DNA of 64,000 nucleotides, taken from positions 682,001-746,000 of the forward strand of contig NZ_WOWO01000002.1 in assembly GCF_009831455.1 (NCBI RefSeq), given 5' to 3'. The stretch is from Salinirussus salinus (GTDB taxonomy: Archaea > Halobacteriota > Halobacteria > Halobacteriales > Haloarculaceae). This document shows, piece after piece, positions 7,822-16,617 of this stretch. The notes beneath the pieces were generated by a model, which was given only the letters and a program-made list of their open reading frames with translations, had not been told where the DNA came from and ran no database searches. The position numbers and the translations under genes are program-made. The stretch's first letter is position 1. Every line of letters begins with the position of its first letter.

Positions 7822-8985
7822 ATGGAAGCGCGGACCAGGGCGTACCTGCGCGGCCGCTTCGGCGACCACTACCGCCGCGCGGAGGTGACGCCCCCGCCCG
7901 AGGCCAACGAGCGCGAGTGGGGTTACGTCCCCTGGACCGAGGGGCCCGGCGACACGTACGTCCGGCACAACTCGCTGCTCGACCTGGGCGACCTGGGGGA
8001 GTTTCTGACCCGCGAACGCCCCCGGCACGTCTACTTCTCTGCCGGCCGGTACGACGACCCCAGCGCCACCACGATGAGCGGGAAGGGGTGGCGCCGGTCG
8101 GACCTGGTCTTCGACCTCGACGCCGACCACCTCCCGAGCGCCGACCCGGACGACTCCTACGCCGAGATGCTCGCGAAGTGCAAGGACGCACTGTACCGGC
8201 TGCTGGACTTTCTGGAGACGGACTTCGGCTTCGAGGAGCTCACCGTCGTCTTCTCCGGGAGCCGGGGGTACCACGTCCACGTCCGGGACGAGCAGGTCCA
8301 GCAGCTCGGCAGCGACGCCCGCCGGGAGGTCGTCGACTACGTCCGCGGCATCGGGCTGGACCCCGAGGGGCTCGTGCGGACGGAAGTCCGCGGGCAGGGC
8401 GGCGCCACCGCCCGCGTCCTGCAGACCGGTGGCGGGTGGGGACGGCGCGTCCACCGCCGGCTGCTGGCGTTCGTCGAGGAGCTGGCAGCGATGGGAGAGG
8501 AGGAGGCCCTCGCACGCCTGCAGGAACTGGAGGGGATCGGCGAGGGGCGCGCCTCGACGGTCTACGGCGCCGTACAGGCCAACCCCGAGGCGATCCGCGA
8601 GGGGAACCTGGAGGCCGGCGGCCCGGGCATCCGGACGCTCGTGGAGTCGCTGGTCGGCGAGACGGTCGAGGCCGAGAACGCGCCCATCGACGAGCCAGTC
8701 TCGACGGATACCAACCGGCTGATCCGGCTTCCGGGCAGCCTCCACGGCGGGAGCGGACTCGCAGTCAGGCGGCTCGACAGGGACGCACTCGACGCCTTCG
8801 ACCCGCTCACCGACGCCGTACCGGAGACCTTCCGCAGCCACGACATCGCGGTCGAGGTGACCGAGGGCGGAACGGTCGAACTCGACGGCGATAGTTTTAC
8901 ACTCCCGGAGCGAATCCATACCGTTCCGGAGTCGCTCGGCGTGTTCCTGATGTGTCGTGGACGCGCCGAGAAGGCACGGGAGTAG
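7822..8985 (+). CDS. priS: DNA primase small (catalytic) subunit PriS
   Basis: A 387-residue catalytic subunit of the archaeal/eukaryotic-type primase, making the primers for DNA replication with PriL. The active-site acidic pair is in SDLVFDLDADHL (Asp98, Asp100), with REWGYVPW and GSRGYHVHVRD as further signature blocks (SRGYHVH carries the nucleotide-binding Ser and His), and the downstream DEPVSTDTNRLIRLPGSLHGGSG block. Length is normal. The GINS gene begins 1 nt after its stop, an arrangement known in haloarchaea that couples primase and CMG-helicase components. priL is not in the window. Confidence 0.97.
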   Translation: MEARTRAYLRGRFGDHYRRAEVTPPPEANEREWGYVPWTEGPGDTYVRHNSLLDLGDLGEFLTRERPRHVYFSAGRYDDPSATTMSGKGWRRSDLVFDLDADHLPSADPDDSYAEMLAKCKDALYRLLDFLETDFGFEELTVVFSGSRGYHVHVRDEQVQQLGSDARREVVDYVRGIGLDPEGLVRTEVRGQGGATARVLQTGGGWGRRVHRRLLAFVEELAAMGEEEALARLQELEGIGEGRASTVYGAVQANPEAIREGNLEAGGPGIRTLVESLVGETVEAENAPIDEPVSTDTNRLIRLPGSLHGGSGLAVRRLDRDALDAFDPLTDAVPETFRSHDIAVEVTEGGTVELDGDSFTLPERIHTVPESLGVFLMCRGRAEKARE

Positions 8986-8986
8986 C

Positions 8987-9907
8987 ATGGACCTGGACGA
9001 ACTCCAATCGGTACGCGACCGCGAGCGCCAGACCGACAAGCTCCAGCAGCTGCGCGAGTCCTTTTATGCTGATGCCGGGGAGTTCATCCAGCAGCTCCGT
9101 CGCGAGCGCGAGCGGGCCGCCGAGCGCGCCGACGACCCGTTCGACTCGCCGGAGGTCAACCGTCTCACCGACGAGATCAACACCGCGGAGGGGACCGTCG
9201 AGGCCATCTTCGAGCGCCGGATCGGCAAGATCGTCAAGGCGGCGTCGCTCGCCGCGGCCGACCAGCCACTCGACGCAGAGGGGATGACTGCCGAGGAGAC
9301 GGTCCTGTTCGACGACCTGGTCGACGACATCGTCGCGACCCGCCAGCGCGTGTTCGACACGCTCGACGGCGAACCGACCGGGGACCCGGACCCCGCGTCC
9401 GGTTCCGGCGAGCGCGCACCGGAACCGGGCGGCGATCCGGTGGAAGATACCGACCCGGCGCGGACCCCGGACGAGCCCGCCGGCGGGGCGGGAACCACCG
9501 ACCGGGACGCCGACGGCGTCGCCGCCGCCGACCTGATGGGGGACGGGACGGGACCGGACTCCGGGCCCGGAACGGGTCCCGGGTCGGACCACGGGGGTGA
9601 GCCGGGGCCGGAATCCGAGTCCGAGCCGGGTCGGGGCTCCGGGGGCACTCCGGCCGTCGCCGGAACGACGGAGACGGGGCAGTCCGGGTCGCCCGGTTCG
9701 GGCGGCAAACCGGGCGACGGTGACGCGCCGGTCCGGAAGGACGGCGGGACCGTCGCCCGCGAGACCGTCCGGATCACCGACGACGTCGGCGAGATCTTCG
9801 GCGTCGACGAGCGCGAGTACGACCTCGTGACCGACGACGTGGTCCAGCTGCCGGCGGAGAACGCCCGCCCGCTCGTCGAGCGCGGCGCGGCCGAGCGGCT
9901 GGACTGA
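8987..9907 (+). CDS. DNA replication complex GINS protein
   Basis: A 306-residue archaeal GINS subunit, a part of the CMG-like replicative helicase with MCM and the GAN/Cdc45 protein. The N-terminal helical A-domain is about residues 1-125 (LDELQSVRDRERQTDKLQQLRESFYADAGEFI...). A very long acidic Gly/Pro/Asp/Glu/Ser-rich linker follows (about 130-250). The small C-terminal B-domain (about 258-306, VRITDDVGEIFGVDEREYDL...VVQLPAENARPLV) is the canonical ending of this subfamily. The ATG at 8987 was chosen over one 30 nt upstream, because that one lies inside priS and the haloarchaeal N-terminus begins MDLDEL. It is cotranscribed with priS. Confidence 0.93.
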   Translation: MDLDELQSVRDRERQTDKLQQLRESFYADAGEFIQQLRRERERAAERADDPFDSPEVNRLTDEINTAEGTVEAIFERRIGKIVKAASLAAADQPLDAEGMTAEETVLFDDLVDDIVATRQRVFDTLDGEPTGDPDPASGSGERAPEPGGDPVEDTDPARTPDEPAGGAGTTDRDADGVAAADLMGDGTGPDSGPGTGPGSDHGGEPGPESESEPGRGSGGTPAVAGTTETGQSGSPGSGGKPGDGDAPVRKDGGTVARETVRITDDVGEIFGVDEREYDLVTDDVVQLPAENARPLVERGAAERLD

Positions 9908-9960
9908 CGAACATTCCGGTGGGGAACGAACAGCCGGACGAGCCCCCGGCTCGCGGTTGT

Positions 9961-11124
9961 CTACGGTTCGGGCCGCGACGCGAGCCGCAGCCGGACCTGC
10001 TCGGTGCGCTCGTCGCGGATCACGGTGACGGTCACCGTATCGCCGGGCGAGGTCTCGAGCGCGAGGAAGGTCCCGAGGTCCTGGCGGGTCTGGATGACCG
10101 TCCCGTCGATGTTGACGACAACGTCGCCGCCGGTGGGGATCTCCCGGCCGTCGACGACCGCCGAGCCGGTCGACCCCCGGAGGACGCCGTCGGCGGGCGT
10201 GCCGGTTCGGGTCTCGTCGATGTAGACACCCCACGTGACCGGGAGGTTGTTGGCCCGGGCGAGGTCCGGGCCGACGTCGACGGGGGCGACCCCCACGTAG
10301 GAGTGCTCGTACTCGCCGCGGGCGACGAGCGCGGGGACGACCCGCTCGGTCAGGGCGGCGGAGATGGCGAAGCCGACGTTGTCACCGCCCCGGACACCGG
10401 AGTTGATGACGCCCGCGACCTCCCCGTCGAGCGTCACGAGCGGGCCGCCGCTGTTGCCGGGGTTGGCGGCGGCGTCGGTCTGGACCGCGTCGGGGATGGA
10501 GAACCCGTTGGGCGCGTCGAGGCTGCGGTCGTTCCCGCTGACGATCCCGGCGGTCACAGACCCGGAGAGCCCGAAGGGGTTGCCGACGGCCACCACCTCC
10601 GTCCCGACGGGTGCCTCGGCGTCGACCAGCGCCAGCGGGACGGCGTCGTCCGGCGGGTTCGCGACCCGGACCACGCCGAGGTCGCTGTAGACGTCGCTGC
10701 CGACGATCGACGCCTCGCGCCAGCCGTCGTTTCGGAAGCGGACCGCGGCCGACCGGGCCTCGCCGACGATGTGCTCGTTGGTCACGAGGTGGCGGTCGTC
10801 GTACATCCACGCGGTGCCCGACCCCCCTCCGGAGGGCGTCTCGACGCGGATCGCGGTCACCGAGTCGATGACCTCCCGGTACACCCGCGTGTACGGCGAG
10901 TCGGAGGGTGGGGCCTCGGTCTCGCGCGGGGTCTCGATATCCAGGTCGGGGGGCGTTCGCTCCGGCAGGTCCGAGTCACCGGGGCCCGGGGCCGACGTGC
11001 CGGTCTCGCCGGTCCCGTCGGCTTCCTCGCGAGCGGGCGCCCCAAGCGAACACCCCGCGAGCCCTCCGGCGAGACCGGTCCCGAGGGCAGCGATGAGGCG
11101 GCGGCGGGAGACCTCGTCATCCAT
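9961..11124 (-). CDS. HtrA/DegP-like S1C serine protease, Tat-exported lipoprotein
   Basis: A 387-residue exported serine protease for quality control of extracytoplasmic proteins. The N-terminus has a twin-arginine motif (SRRRLIAALG) and a lipobox LAGC with Cys25, so it should be exported folded by Tat and lipid-anchored, as is common in haloarchaea. A disordered acidic/Pro spacer (about 30-77) precedes the trypsin-like domain with its triad His118 (VTNEHIVG), Asp148 (YSDLGVVRV) and Ser225 (NPGNSGGPLV). A single PDZ domain (about 290-380) ends the protein. It is convergent with GINS. A TATA-like AATTTAACC lies 23-31 nt before its ATG. Confidence 0.95.
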   Translation of the reverse strand: MDDEVSRRRLIAALGTGLAGGLAGCSLGAPAREEADGTGETGTSAPGPGDSDLPERTPPDLDIETPRETEAPPSDSPYTRVYREVIDSVTAIRVETPSGGGSGTAWMYDDRHLVTNEHIVGEARSAAVRFRNDGWREASIVGSDVYSDLGVVRVANPPDDAVPLALVDAEAPVGTEVVAVGNPFGLSGSVTAGIVSGNDRSLDAPNGFSIPDAVQTDAAANPGNSGGPLVTLDGEVAGVINSGVRGGDNVGFAISAALTERVVPALVARGEYEHSYVGVAPVDVGPDLARANNLPVTWGVYIDETRTGTPADGVLRGSTGSAVVDGREIPTGGDVVVNIDGTVIQTRQDLGTFLALETSPGDTVTVTVIRDERTEQVRLRLASRPEP

Positions 11125-11146
11125 GGGGGTGATACGTGTTTCGGGC

Positions 11147-11155
11147 GGTTAAATT
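11147..11155 (-). promoter_or_regulatory. TATA-like box of the HtrA gene
   Basis: On the minus strand this reads AATTTAACC, 23-31 nt before the ATG at 11124, consistent with leaderless transcription. Confidence 0.5.
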
Positions 11156-11352
11156 GCCTGCCGGGGTGCACGCCCGGCGGATTCCACCGTCACCCGACGG
11201 GACTCGTGGCCGTGTCGTCCTCCGTGACCGGCCGAGGGCCCGTCGGCGCCGGGCCGAAGACCGCCGTCCACCATCTCCCGTGTGAGTGGGTAACAAAAAT
11301 CCGCCTTTGAGTGACCGGTGACTACTATGACCTCCAGTAAGCAGCACAACAC

Positions 11353-13800
11353 ATGCAACGCCGAGCGCTCTCAGCGTGCTGTCTCGTCGCCCTGGTGGTC
11401 GCCAGCACCGTCGCGATAGCGGTGCCGGCGACCGCGTCGGCGCCGGCACAGCCCTCCACGGCGTCGGCGACCGAGACGGCCGACAGCACGACCCAGGTGG
11501 ATAGACGGTTCAACGGAACGGCCTTCCTCGCCGTCGACGAGGCGAGCGACGGCGACCTCGTCGCCGGAGGCTTCGGAATAGCCGCGAACGGCAGCGACAG
11601 CCAGCCGGTCCTGACCGACACCACCGCCACGCTCGTCCGCGTCGGCGAGAACGGGGCGGCCGAGTGGTCGACAAGCATCGAGGGCGAGAACGCCACGCGG
11701 GTCGTCGACGTGCTCGCTGCCGACGACGGCATCTACTTCCTCCTCGTCGAGGATTCGCCGGATTCAACCGGCCTGCAGTCGGTGGACCTGCGGCTCGGGA
11801 AGGCGACCAGCGACGGTGACGTCAGCTGGCAGCGGTCGCTGAACACGAGCCTCGGCCTCGGCTTCGGTCTCGGTGCCGGGGGGACGCTCGTCGACACTGA
11901 CGGGGGCGTGGCGCTCGCCCGGCAGGTCCCGGACGGCGGGGTCCGCCTGGCCGAGTACAGCGGCGGGGACGTCGCCTGGGAGCGGACCTACGACGTCGAC
12001 GCCGGCGTGCGTTCCGTCCGGGCGACCGGCGACGGCTTCCTGCTCGCCGGGTCGGTCGGCTTCGACGAGCCGTGGGTGCTCCGGACCACCGAGTCGGGCC
12101 GGCCGACGTTCAACGAGACCTATCCCGGCATCACGAGCAGCGGCGTGCTCGGCGCGGTGCCCACCGACGACGGCGGCGTGGTGCTCGCCGGCCAGCACCG
12201 GTCCGGACTCGAGGGTGGCCTCACCGCGTGGACCGCCGGCATCGACGGCGACGGGGAGGTGCGCTGGACCCGGGTCCACGGCGCCGGCTCGGACGTCCAG
12301 TTCAACCGCGTCTTCGACGCCGAGAACGGGCTCCTGCTCGCCGGCCAGAACCTGGTGGACCCTCCGGGCGAGAGCGGTGTCAGACTCGTCGGCGTCGGCG
12401 CTGACGGCGCCCGGCTGTTCGACGAGGAAGTCGAGGACGCGCCCCGTATCACCGCGATGACGAAGAGCGGTGACAGGCTGCGCGTCGCCGGGCTGGCGGA
12501 CCTCGACCCCACGACTGGCGAACTCACCGGCGCACTCGCGGAGATCCCGGTCCCGGCCGTCGACGCCGAGGGTAACGCGACCCTCGAGGCTGACGCCGGT
12601 CTCGCCTCGAACGGGACCTTCTACCGTGGACAGGACCTCCGGGTGAGCACCCGCGGGCCGACGGACACCTACGACCTCGTCAGGCTCCCCGGCGAGCGCG
12701 AGTCCGGCCCGCAGGTCGTCCGGAGCGTCTCGCTCGGGGACGACGACACGGCGGTCATCGAGTCGGCGACGCTCCCCCGCGGCGAGTACGTCCTCCGGAC
12801 GCCCTACGACCGGGCGGCCGCCCTCGAGGACGGTCGCGTCTCGGGCTTTGCCGACCGGCGTGAGGCGGCGTTCCGGCTCGAGAGCCAGGACCTCTTCCGC
12901 GTCGAGACCAACCGCACGTTCGTCGACGCCGCGGCCGGCCAGCACGGCGTGTCCTTCACCTTCGACTCGGAGCGCTCGAACTACGACGTCCACGTGCGCG
13001 CCGACCGGTTCCGCGGCGACGCCGCGGGCGCCGACGACCTCCACGCGGCCTTCGGCGGCGTCGACGGGTTCGAGGGTATCGACGTGGTCGAGGGACAGCC
13101 CGCCGCACGGATCGAGGTTGGCGACGACCCCCGGGTCAGGCTCAACGCGACGGTCAGTGCCTTCGACCCCGGCCTCTACGACGTGGTCGTGAGTGCCGTC
13201 GACACCCGCGACGGCGGCGCGGTCGCCGACGGGCGGGTCGTCGTCGGCCTCCCGGAGGAGCGGCCGGTCGGGCTCGAACTCGCGAACCGGTCGCTCGGCG
13301 TGGCCGCCGGCGAGGAGGTCGCGACCAACGTGACGCTGAGCAGCCTGACCGAGGGCGTCGGCGCGCTGGCGCTGAGCGCCAACCGGACAGGTGAGCCCGG
13401 CGTCAGACTCCGCCTGCGTGCCGAGGTGGACGCGAGCCGTCTCAGCAGCGGCGGCAGCATCTCCCAGCGGGAGTCGACCACCGAGATGATGGCCTTCGAC
13501 GCGAACACCTCCACCGGCGCCGTCGAGGTGGCACGCTTCCGTGTCCGGGCGGAGAGCCTCGGTCGCGACCCCATCACGAACGGCACCAACACCGCCACCC
13601 TCCGGGTCGACTGGGTCGTCGACGACGATGGCGTTCCCTACACGCTTCCCGACCCAGTCACGGTCACCTACGAGGTGACCGACGCCGGGAACGCGACCGG
13701 CGACGGCGGCCCCGGCGAGGAACGCGGCACCGCCAGTGGCGAAGGAGGCGCCGCGGGCGCTGCCGAAGGGAGCGCTTCGGGGGCCGGCGGTTCGGCCTGA
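11353..13800 (+). CDS. Secreted beta-propeller-like surface protein
   Basis: An 815-residue secreted protein of unrecognised family. A Sec-type signal peptide (MQRRALSACCLVALVVASTVAIAVPATA) is followed by a Ser/Thr/Ala-rich spacer and about five or six degenerate repeats of roughly 50 residues (about 45-420). These have a pattern like GDGFLLAGS, GGVVLAGQ, GLLLAGQN followed by DGDGEVRWTR or ENGAAEWST, as in bacterial quinoprotein-like or delta-60 repeat propellers. The second half (about 420-770) looks like beta-sandwich domains (LRVSTRGPTDTYDLVRL..., LANRSLGVAAGEEVATNVTL). The last 40 residues are Gly/Ala/Glu/Ser-rich with no membrane anchor and no PGF-CTERM signal. Many N-glycosylation sequons (NGT, NAT, NRT, NVT) fit an S-layer-side location. 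Ligand unknown. Confidence 0.7.
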   Translation: MQRRALSACCLVALVVASTVAIAVPATASAPAQPSTASATETADSTTQVDRRFNGTAFLAVDEASDGDLVAGGFGIAANGSDSQPVLTDTTATLVRVGENGAAEWSTSIEGENATRVVDVLAADDGIYFLLVEDSPDSTGLQSVDLRLGKATSDGDVSWQRSLNTSLGLGFGLGAGGTLVDTDGGVALARQVPDGGVRLAEYSGGDVAWERTYDVDAGVRSVRATGDGFLLAGSVGFDEPWVLRTTESGRPTFNETYPGITSSGVLGAVPTDDGGVVLAGQHRSGLEGGLTAWTAGIDGDGEVRWTRVHGAGSDVQFNRVFDAENGLLLAGQNLVDPPGESGVRLVGVGADGARLFDEEVEDAPRITAMTKSGDRLRVAGLADLDPTTGELTGALAEIPVPAVDAEGNATLEADAGLASNGTFYRGQDLRVSTRGPTDTYDLVRLPGERESGPQVVRSVSLGDDDTAVIESATLPRGEYVLRTPYDRAAALEDGRVSGFADRREAAFRLESQDLFRVETNRTFVDAAAGQHGVSFTFDSERSNYDVHVRADRFRGDAAGADDLHAAFGGVDGFEGIDVVEGQPAARIEVGDDPRVRLNATVSAFDPGLYDVVVSAVDTRDGGAVADGRVVVGLPEERPVGLELANRSLGVAAGEEVATNVTLSSLTEGVGALALSANRTGEPGVRLRLRAEVDASRLSSGGSISQRESTTEMMAFDANTSTGAVEVARFRVRAESLGRDPITNGTNTATLRVDWVVDDDGVPYTLPDPVTVTYEVTDAGNATGDGGPGEERGTASGEGGAAGAAEGSASGAGGSA

Positions 13801-13833
13801 TACGGTTGCTGTGAGTCAGTCCCGGGTCGACCG

Positions 13834-13853
13834 TACGACCGCGTGCGGTCGTA
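13834..13853. repeat. Perfect 9-bp-stem palindrome
   Basis: TACGACCGC, a 2-nt spacer, then GCGGTCGTA, starting 34 nt after the stop of the secreted protein and ending 95 nt before the hydrolase gene. It could be a transcript-end hairpin or an operator; there is no T-tract beside it. Confidence 0.45.
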
Positions 13854-13948
13854 TCGGTAGCCAGTCATGGCGAGCCGTATGGGGTCCGGCCACACGTCCG
13901 CCCGGTCTCGGGTAGCATTAAGTGGCCGTCGGGCGTACCCACACCCGT

Positions 13949-14671
13949 ATGCAAGTCACCTGGCACGGCCACGCGACGTGGCACGTCGAAGTCGGATCGA
14001 CGGAGCTGCTCATCGACCCCTTCTTCGGCAACCCCAAGACCGGCCTGGAGCCCGAGGACCTGGACACGCCGGACGCCGTGCTCGTCACACACGGCCACGA
14101 CGACCACGTCGGGCACGTTGGCGCGTTCGCGGACACGACCGTCGCCGGCACCCCGGAGGTCGTCGGTCACCTCGCCGAGCAGCACGGCATCGCCGAGGAC
14201 GACGCGCTGGGATTCAACCTCGGCGGCACCGTCGAGATCGGCGACGCCTACGTCACGATGCACCGCGCCGACCACACCAACGGGATGGGCGAGGGGTTCG
14301 TCGCCCCCAGCGGCGGCTCGCCCGCGGGCTACGTCATCTCCGACACCAAGCCGACCCAGGTCTCCGACGCCGACTCGACGACGTTCTACCACGCCGGCGA
14401 CACCGGGCTGATGACGGAGATGCGTGACGTCATCGGGCCGTTCCTCGAGCCCGACGCCGCGGCCGTCCCCATCGGCGACCACTTCACGATGGGGCCGATG
14501 CAGGCCGCGGTCGCCGTCGACTGGCTCGACGTCGACTACGCCTTCCCGATGCACTACGACACCTTCCCGCCCATCGAGCAGGACCCCCAGGACTTCGCCA
14601 ACGAGGTCGCCGGTACGGGGAGCGACGCCGAGGTCGTCGCACTCGACGGCGACGAGTCCTACGAGCTCTAA
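13949..14671 (+). CDS. Metallo-beta-lactamase-fold metal-dependent hydrolase (UPF0173/UlaG-like)
   Basis: A 240-residue MBL-fold hydrolase. The N-terminal strand [12 protein letters not shown], the zinc signature [10 protein letters not shown] (HxHxDH), ADHTN and YHAGDTG with the late MHYDTFPPI complete the metal site. Length and layout match UPF0173 metal-dependent hydrolases, relatives of UlaG lactonase. The natural substrate is unknown. The start was set at the ATG of MQVTWHGH, since relatives begin there and the nine extra upstream codons have no family match. It is monocistronic as far as visible. Confidence 0.9.
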   Translation: MQVTWHGHATWHVEVGSTELLIDPFFGNPKTGLEPEDLDTPDAVLVTHGHDDHVGHVGAFADTTVAGTPEVVGHLAEQHGIAEDDALGFNLGGTVEIGDAYVTMHRADHTNGMGEGFVAPSGGSPAGYVISDTKPTQVSDADSTTFYHAGDTGLMTEMRDVIGPFLEPDAAAVPIGDHFTMGPMQAAVAVDWLDVDYAFPMHYDTFPPIEQDPQDFANEVAGTGSDAEVVALDGDESYEL

Positions 14672-14757
14672 ACGGGAGAGTCGCCACTCCCGCCGTTTTC
14701 GTCCCCCTCCGGGCCCGGCCGCCCCGTTATTTATTCTCGGAAACCAAACAGCGTGAC

Positions 14758-15318
14758 ATGGCGGACTGGACGGGCCAGTACACCCGTACCCTCCCTCACC
14801 CGCCCCGCAGTCTGGTCCGCGGGCTCTCGGCGGGAGCGAAGGCGTACTTCCTCGCTCTGTTCGGGACCGCGGTTGCCGTCGAGGTCGGGGCAGCCGCGGG
14901 TCTCCACGGAGCCTCGGTGCCGCTGCTGGCACCGTTCCTGCTCGTCTTCTGGGTGTACGGTCTCCACGCCAGCCTCGGCGGGTACGCCGCGGGCTCGCTC
15001 GGCTCGCCGACAGTGATCTTCGGCGCGGTTCTGGTGTGTACACTCGTCGTACTCGGGTACGTGACTGCCGGGAAGGGCGAGCCCGCGACGGTCGTGTCCG
15101 CGGTCGCACGGGGGATGAGCCTCGCAGTGGGGTACCTCCCGGTTCTCGTGCTCAGCCACGTCCTCGTCGCGGCCACCGTCCCCAGCGTGTCGCCGTTCGA
15201 CGCCGTCGCCATCCGGCTGTTCGTCGACGTCGGCGCCCTCTACCCCGTCGTCTTTGGCGGGCTCGGGGGCTTTCTCTACGGCTGGTGGTCGCTGCCGGCC
15301 GGCAGCAAGGGGCTGTGA
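14758..15318 (+). CDS. Hypothetical multispanning membrane protein
   Basis: A 186-residue hydrophobic protein with about five predicted transmembrane helices (about 28-48, 55-75, 85-102, 118-140 and 150-175). The N-terminal 27 residues carry Arg and Tyr and probably face the cytoplasm. I do not recognise the family. An AT-rich stretch (gttatttattctcgg) 25-35 nt before the ATG should be its promoter. Its stop codon directly abuts the stop of the convergent small membrane protein, with no spacer. Confidence 0.65.
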   Translation: MADWTGQYTRTLPHPPRSLVRGLSAGAKAYFLALFGTAVAVEVGAAAGLHGASVPLLAPFLLVFWVYGLHASLGGYAAGSLGSPTVIFGAVLVCTLVVLGYVTAGKGEPATVVSAVARGMSLAVGYLPVLVLSHVLVAATVPSVSPFDAVAIRLFVDVGALYPVVFGGLGGFLYGWWSLPAGSKGL

Positions 15319-15543
15319 TCAGGGGCCGACGAGCCGCCAGAGCCCCCAGACGCCGAGAACGAACGTCGCCGCGAGACCGACCGGCGGGAGCGAACGCACC
15401 GTCCGGAGCACCGGCGCGAGGAAGGCGGTGTCGGAGACCAGCGGGGGGACGGTGACGGCCCCGACGTTGACGGCGATCCCGGCGCCGACCGCTGCGAGCA
15501 GGCTCACGTACCCCAGCCCGACGGCCACCCGAGCCGCGTCCAT
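15319..15543 (-). CDS. Small two-helix membrane protein
   Basis: A 74-residue hydrophobic protein beginning MDAARVAVGLGYV. Two transmembrane helices (about 5-28 and 48-70) are separated by a short loop with VPPLVSDTAFLAPVL. The start at 15543 was chosen because the 41 residues upstream in frame are Arg/Gly/Pro-rich antisense noise. Function and family are unrecognised. It is convergent with the preceding membrane protein, stop to stop. Confidence 0.55.
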   Translation of the reverse strand: MDAARVAVGLGYVSLLAAVGAGIAVNVGAVTVPPLVSDTAFLAPVLRTVRSLPPVGLAATFVLGVWGLWRLVGP

Positions 15544-15680
15544 GCCACTCCCTGGTTCCGGACGGCCCAAAGGTGTTGCCGTCCGAGCCGGCCGGCGGGG
15601 CACGCATCCGTCGTCCCCGTCGCGTGTGCCGCGGACCGGGCGGCGCAACCGTTTTCGCCCCGGCACTCGTCCGTGGCGGT

Positions 15681-16079
15681 ATGCCAGACATCGAAGTCAC
15701 GAGCCGGAGCGAGGAAGGCTACGCTGTCACCGGGGTCGCGGGCGAGTGGGAGCTGACGACCGACGCGACCGGCGAGACGGGGCCGACGCCGAACCAGGTG
15801 CTCGCGGCCGACTACGCGGCCTGTTTCATCCCGGCCTTTCGGGTGGCGGCGAACAAGCTGGGCCACGACGACATCGGCGTGGTCGAGGTCGACGTCGGGG
15901 TCGACCTGGACGAGGACGACGACCTCGAGAGCGTCAGCTTCGACATCCAGGTCGAGGCCGCACTCGGCAACGAGGTCGAGGCGATCGTCGACCGGGCCGA
16001 GGACATCTGTCACGTCCACAGCGCGCTCCGCGAGGAGCTGCACGCCGACGTCACGGTCCGCGACGAGCGGGACCTGTAG
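15681..16079 (+). CDS. OsmC family peroxiredoxin-like protein
   Basis: A 132-residue OsmC/Ohr-type protein, a family of thiol hydroperoxide reductases. The two conserved cysteines are present: Cys48 in ADYAACFIPAF and Cys110 in RAEDICHVHSAL, with the helix between. The spacing fits OsmC rather than a degraded homologue. The start at the ATG of MPDIEVTSR agrees with family length. The following gene starts 52 nt later on the same strand, so the two may be cotranscribed. Physiological substrate unknown. Confidence 0.9.
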   Translation: MPDIEVTSRSEEGYAVTGVAGEWELTTDATGETGPTPNQVLAADYAACFIPAFRVAANKLGHDDIGVVEVDVGVDLDEDDDLESVSFDIQVEAALGNEVEAIVDRAEDICHVHSALREELHADVTVRDERDL

Positions 16080-16131
16080 CGTCCGCGCGGAGGACCTGTA
16101 AGCCTATAGGCGCGAGCGTCCAAGGCCAGGT

Positions 16132-16593
16132 ATGACCAGCGACTGGCAGGACCATCTCGCCGGCGCACGCATGCGGGTCGACCAGCAGTTCGAACAGCGC
16201 GTCCGGGACTCCCGCTTTTCGAGTCAGGAGTGGGGGCTCATCATGACCGCCGTGGAGTTCGAGGTCCGGTCGGCGGACGACCCCGACAGCGCACGCCTCG
16301 TCGCGGACACGGACAAGCTGGGGGCGGTCGTCCCCGAACTCGGGAAGATCCAGGAGGAGATGGGCGGCGCGGCCCGCCCCCCCAGCGGCTCCTCCGGCGG
16401 CGGTCTCTTCGGCCGGCTGCGGCAGTACCTCGGCGGGCTCACGAGCGACTCCGGTCCCGAGGGGTCGAGCGACGAGCAGCTGGAGGCGGCCCGCACCCTG
16501 GCCGACGACTACGCGGTCGAACTCCAGGCCTACCTCGAGGAGCAGGGCCGGTGGGCCGACGTCTGTGCGCTCGCCGCGGACGCTGAGAGTTGA
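16132..16593 (+). CDS. DUF5799-like haloarchaeal protein
   Basis: A 153-residue soluble protein that I associate with haloarchaeal DUF5799. The conserved N-terminal half reads DHLAGARMRVDQQFEQRV...FSSQEWGLIMTAVEFEV, then ARLVADT. The middle (about 80-115) is a Gly/Ser/Pro-rich linker, and the C-terminus is a helix (LEAARTLADDYAVELQAYLEEQGRW). Function is unknown. The family name is from memory. It is convergent with the PP2C gene of the phosphosignalling operon. Confidence 0.7.
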   Translation: MTSDWQDHLAGARMRVDQQFEQRVRDSRFSSQEWGLIMTAVEFEVRSADDPDSARLVADTDKLGAVVPELGKIQEEMGGAARPPSGSSGGGLFGRLRQYLGGLTSDSGPEGSSDEQLEAARTLADDYAVELQAYLEEQGRWADVCALAADAES

Positions 16594-16617
16594 GTCCGGG
16601 GCGTTCCGAACAGCCAG

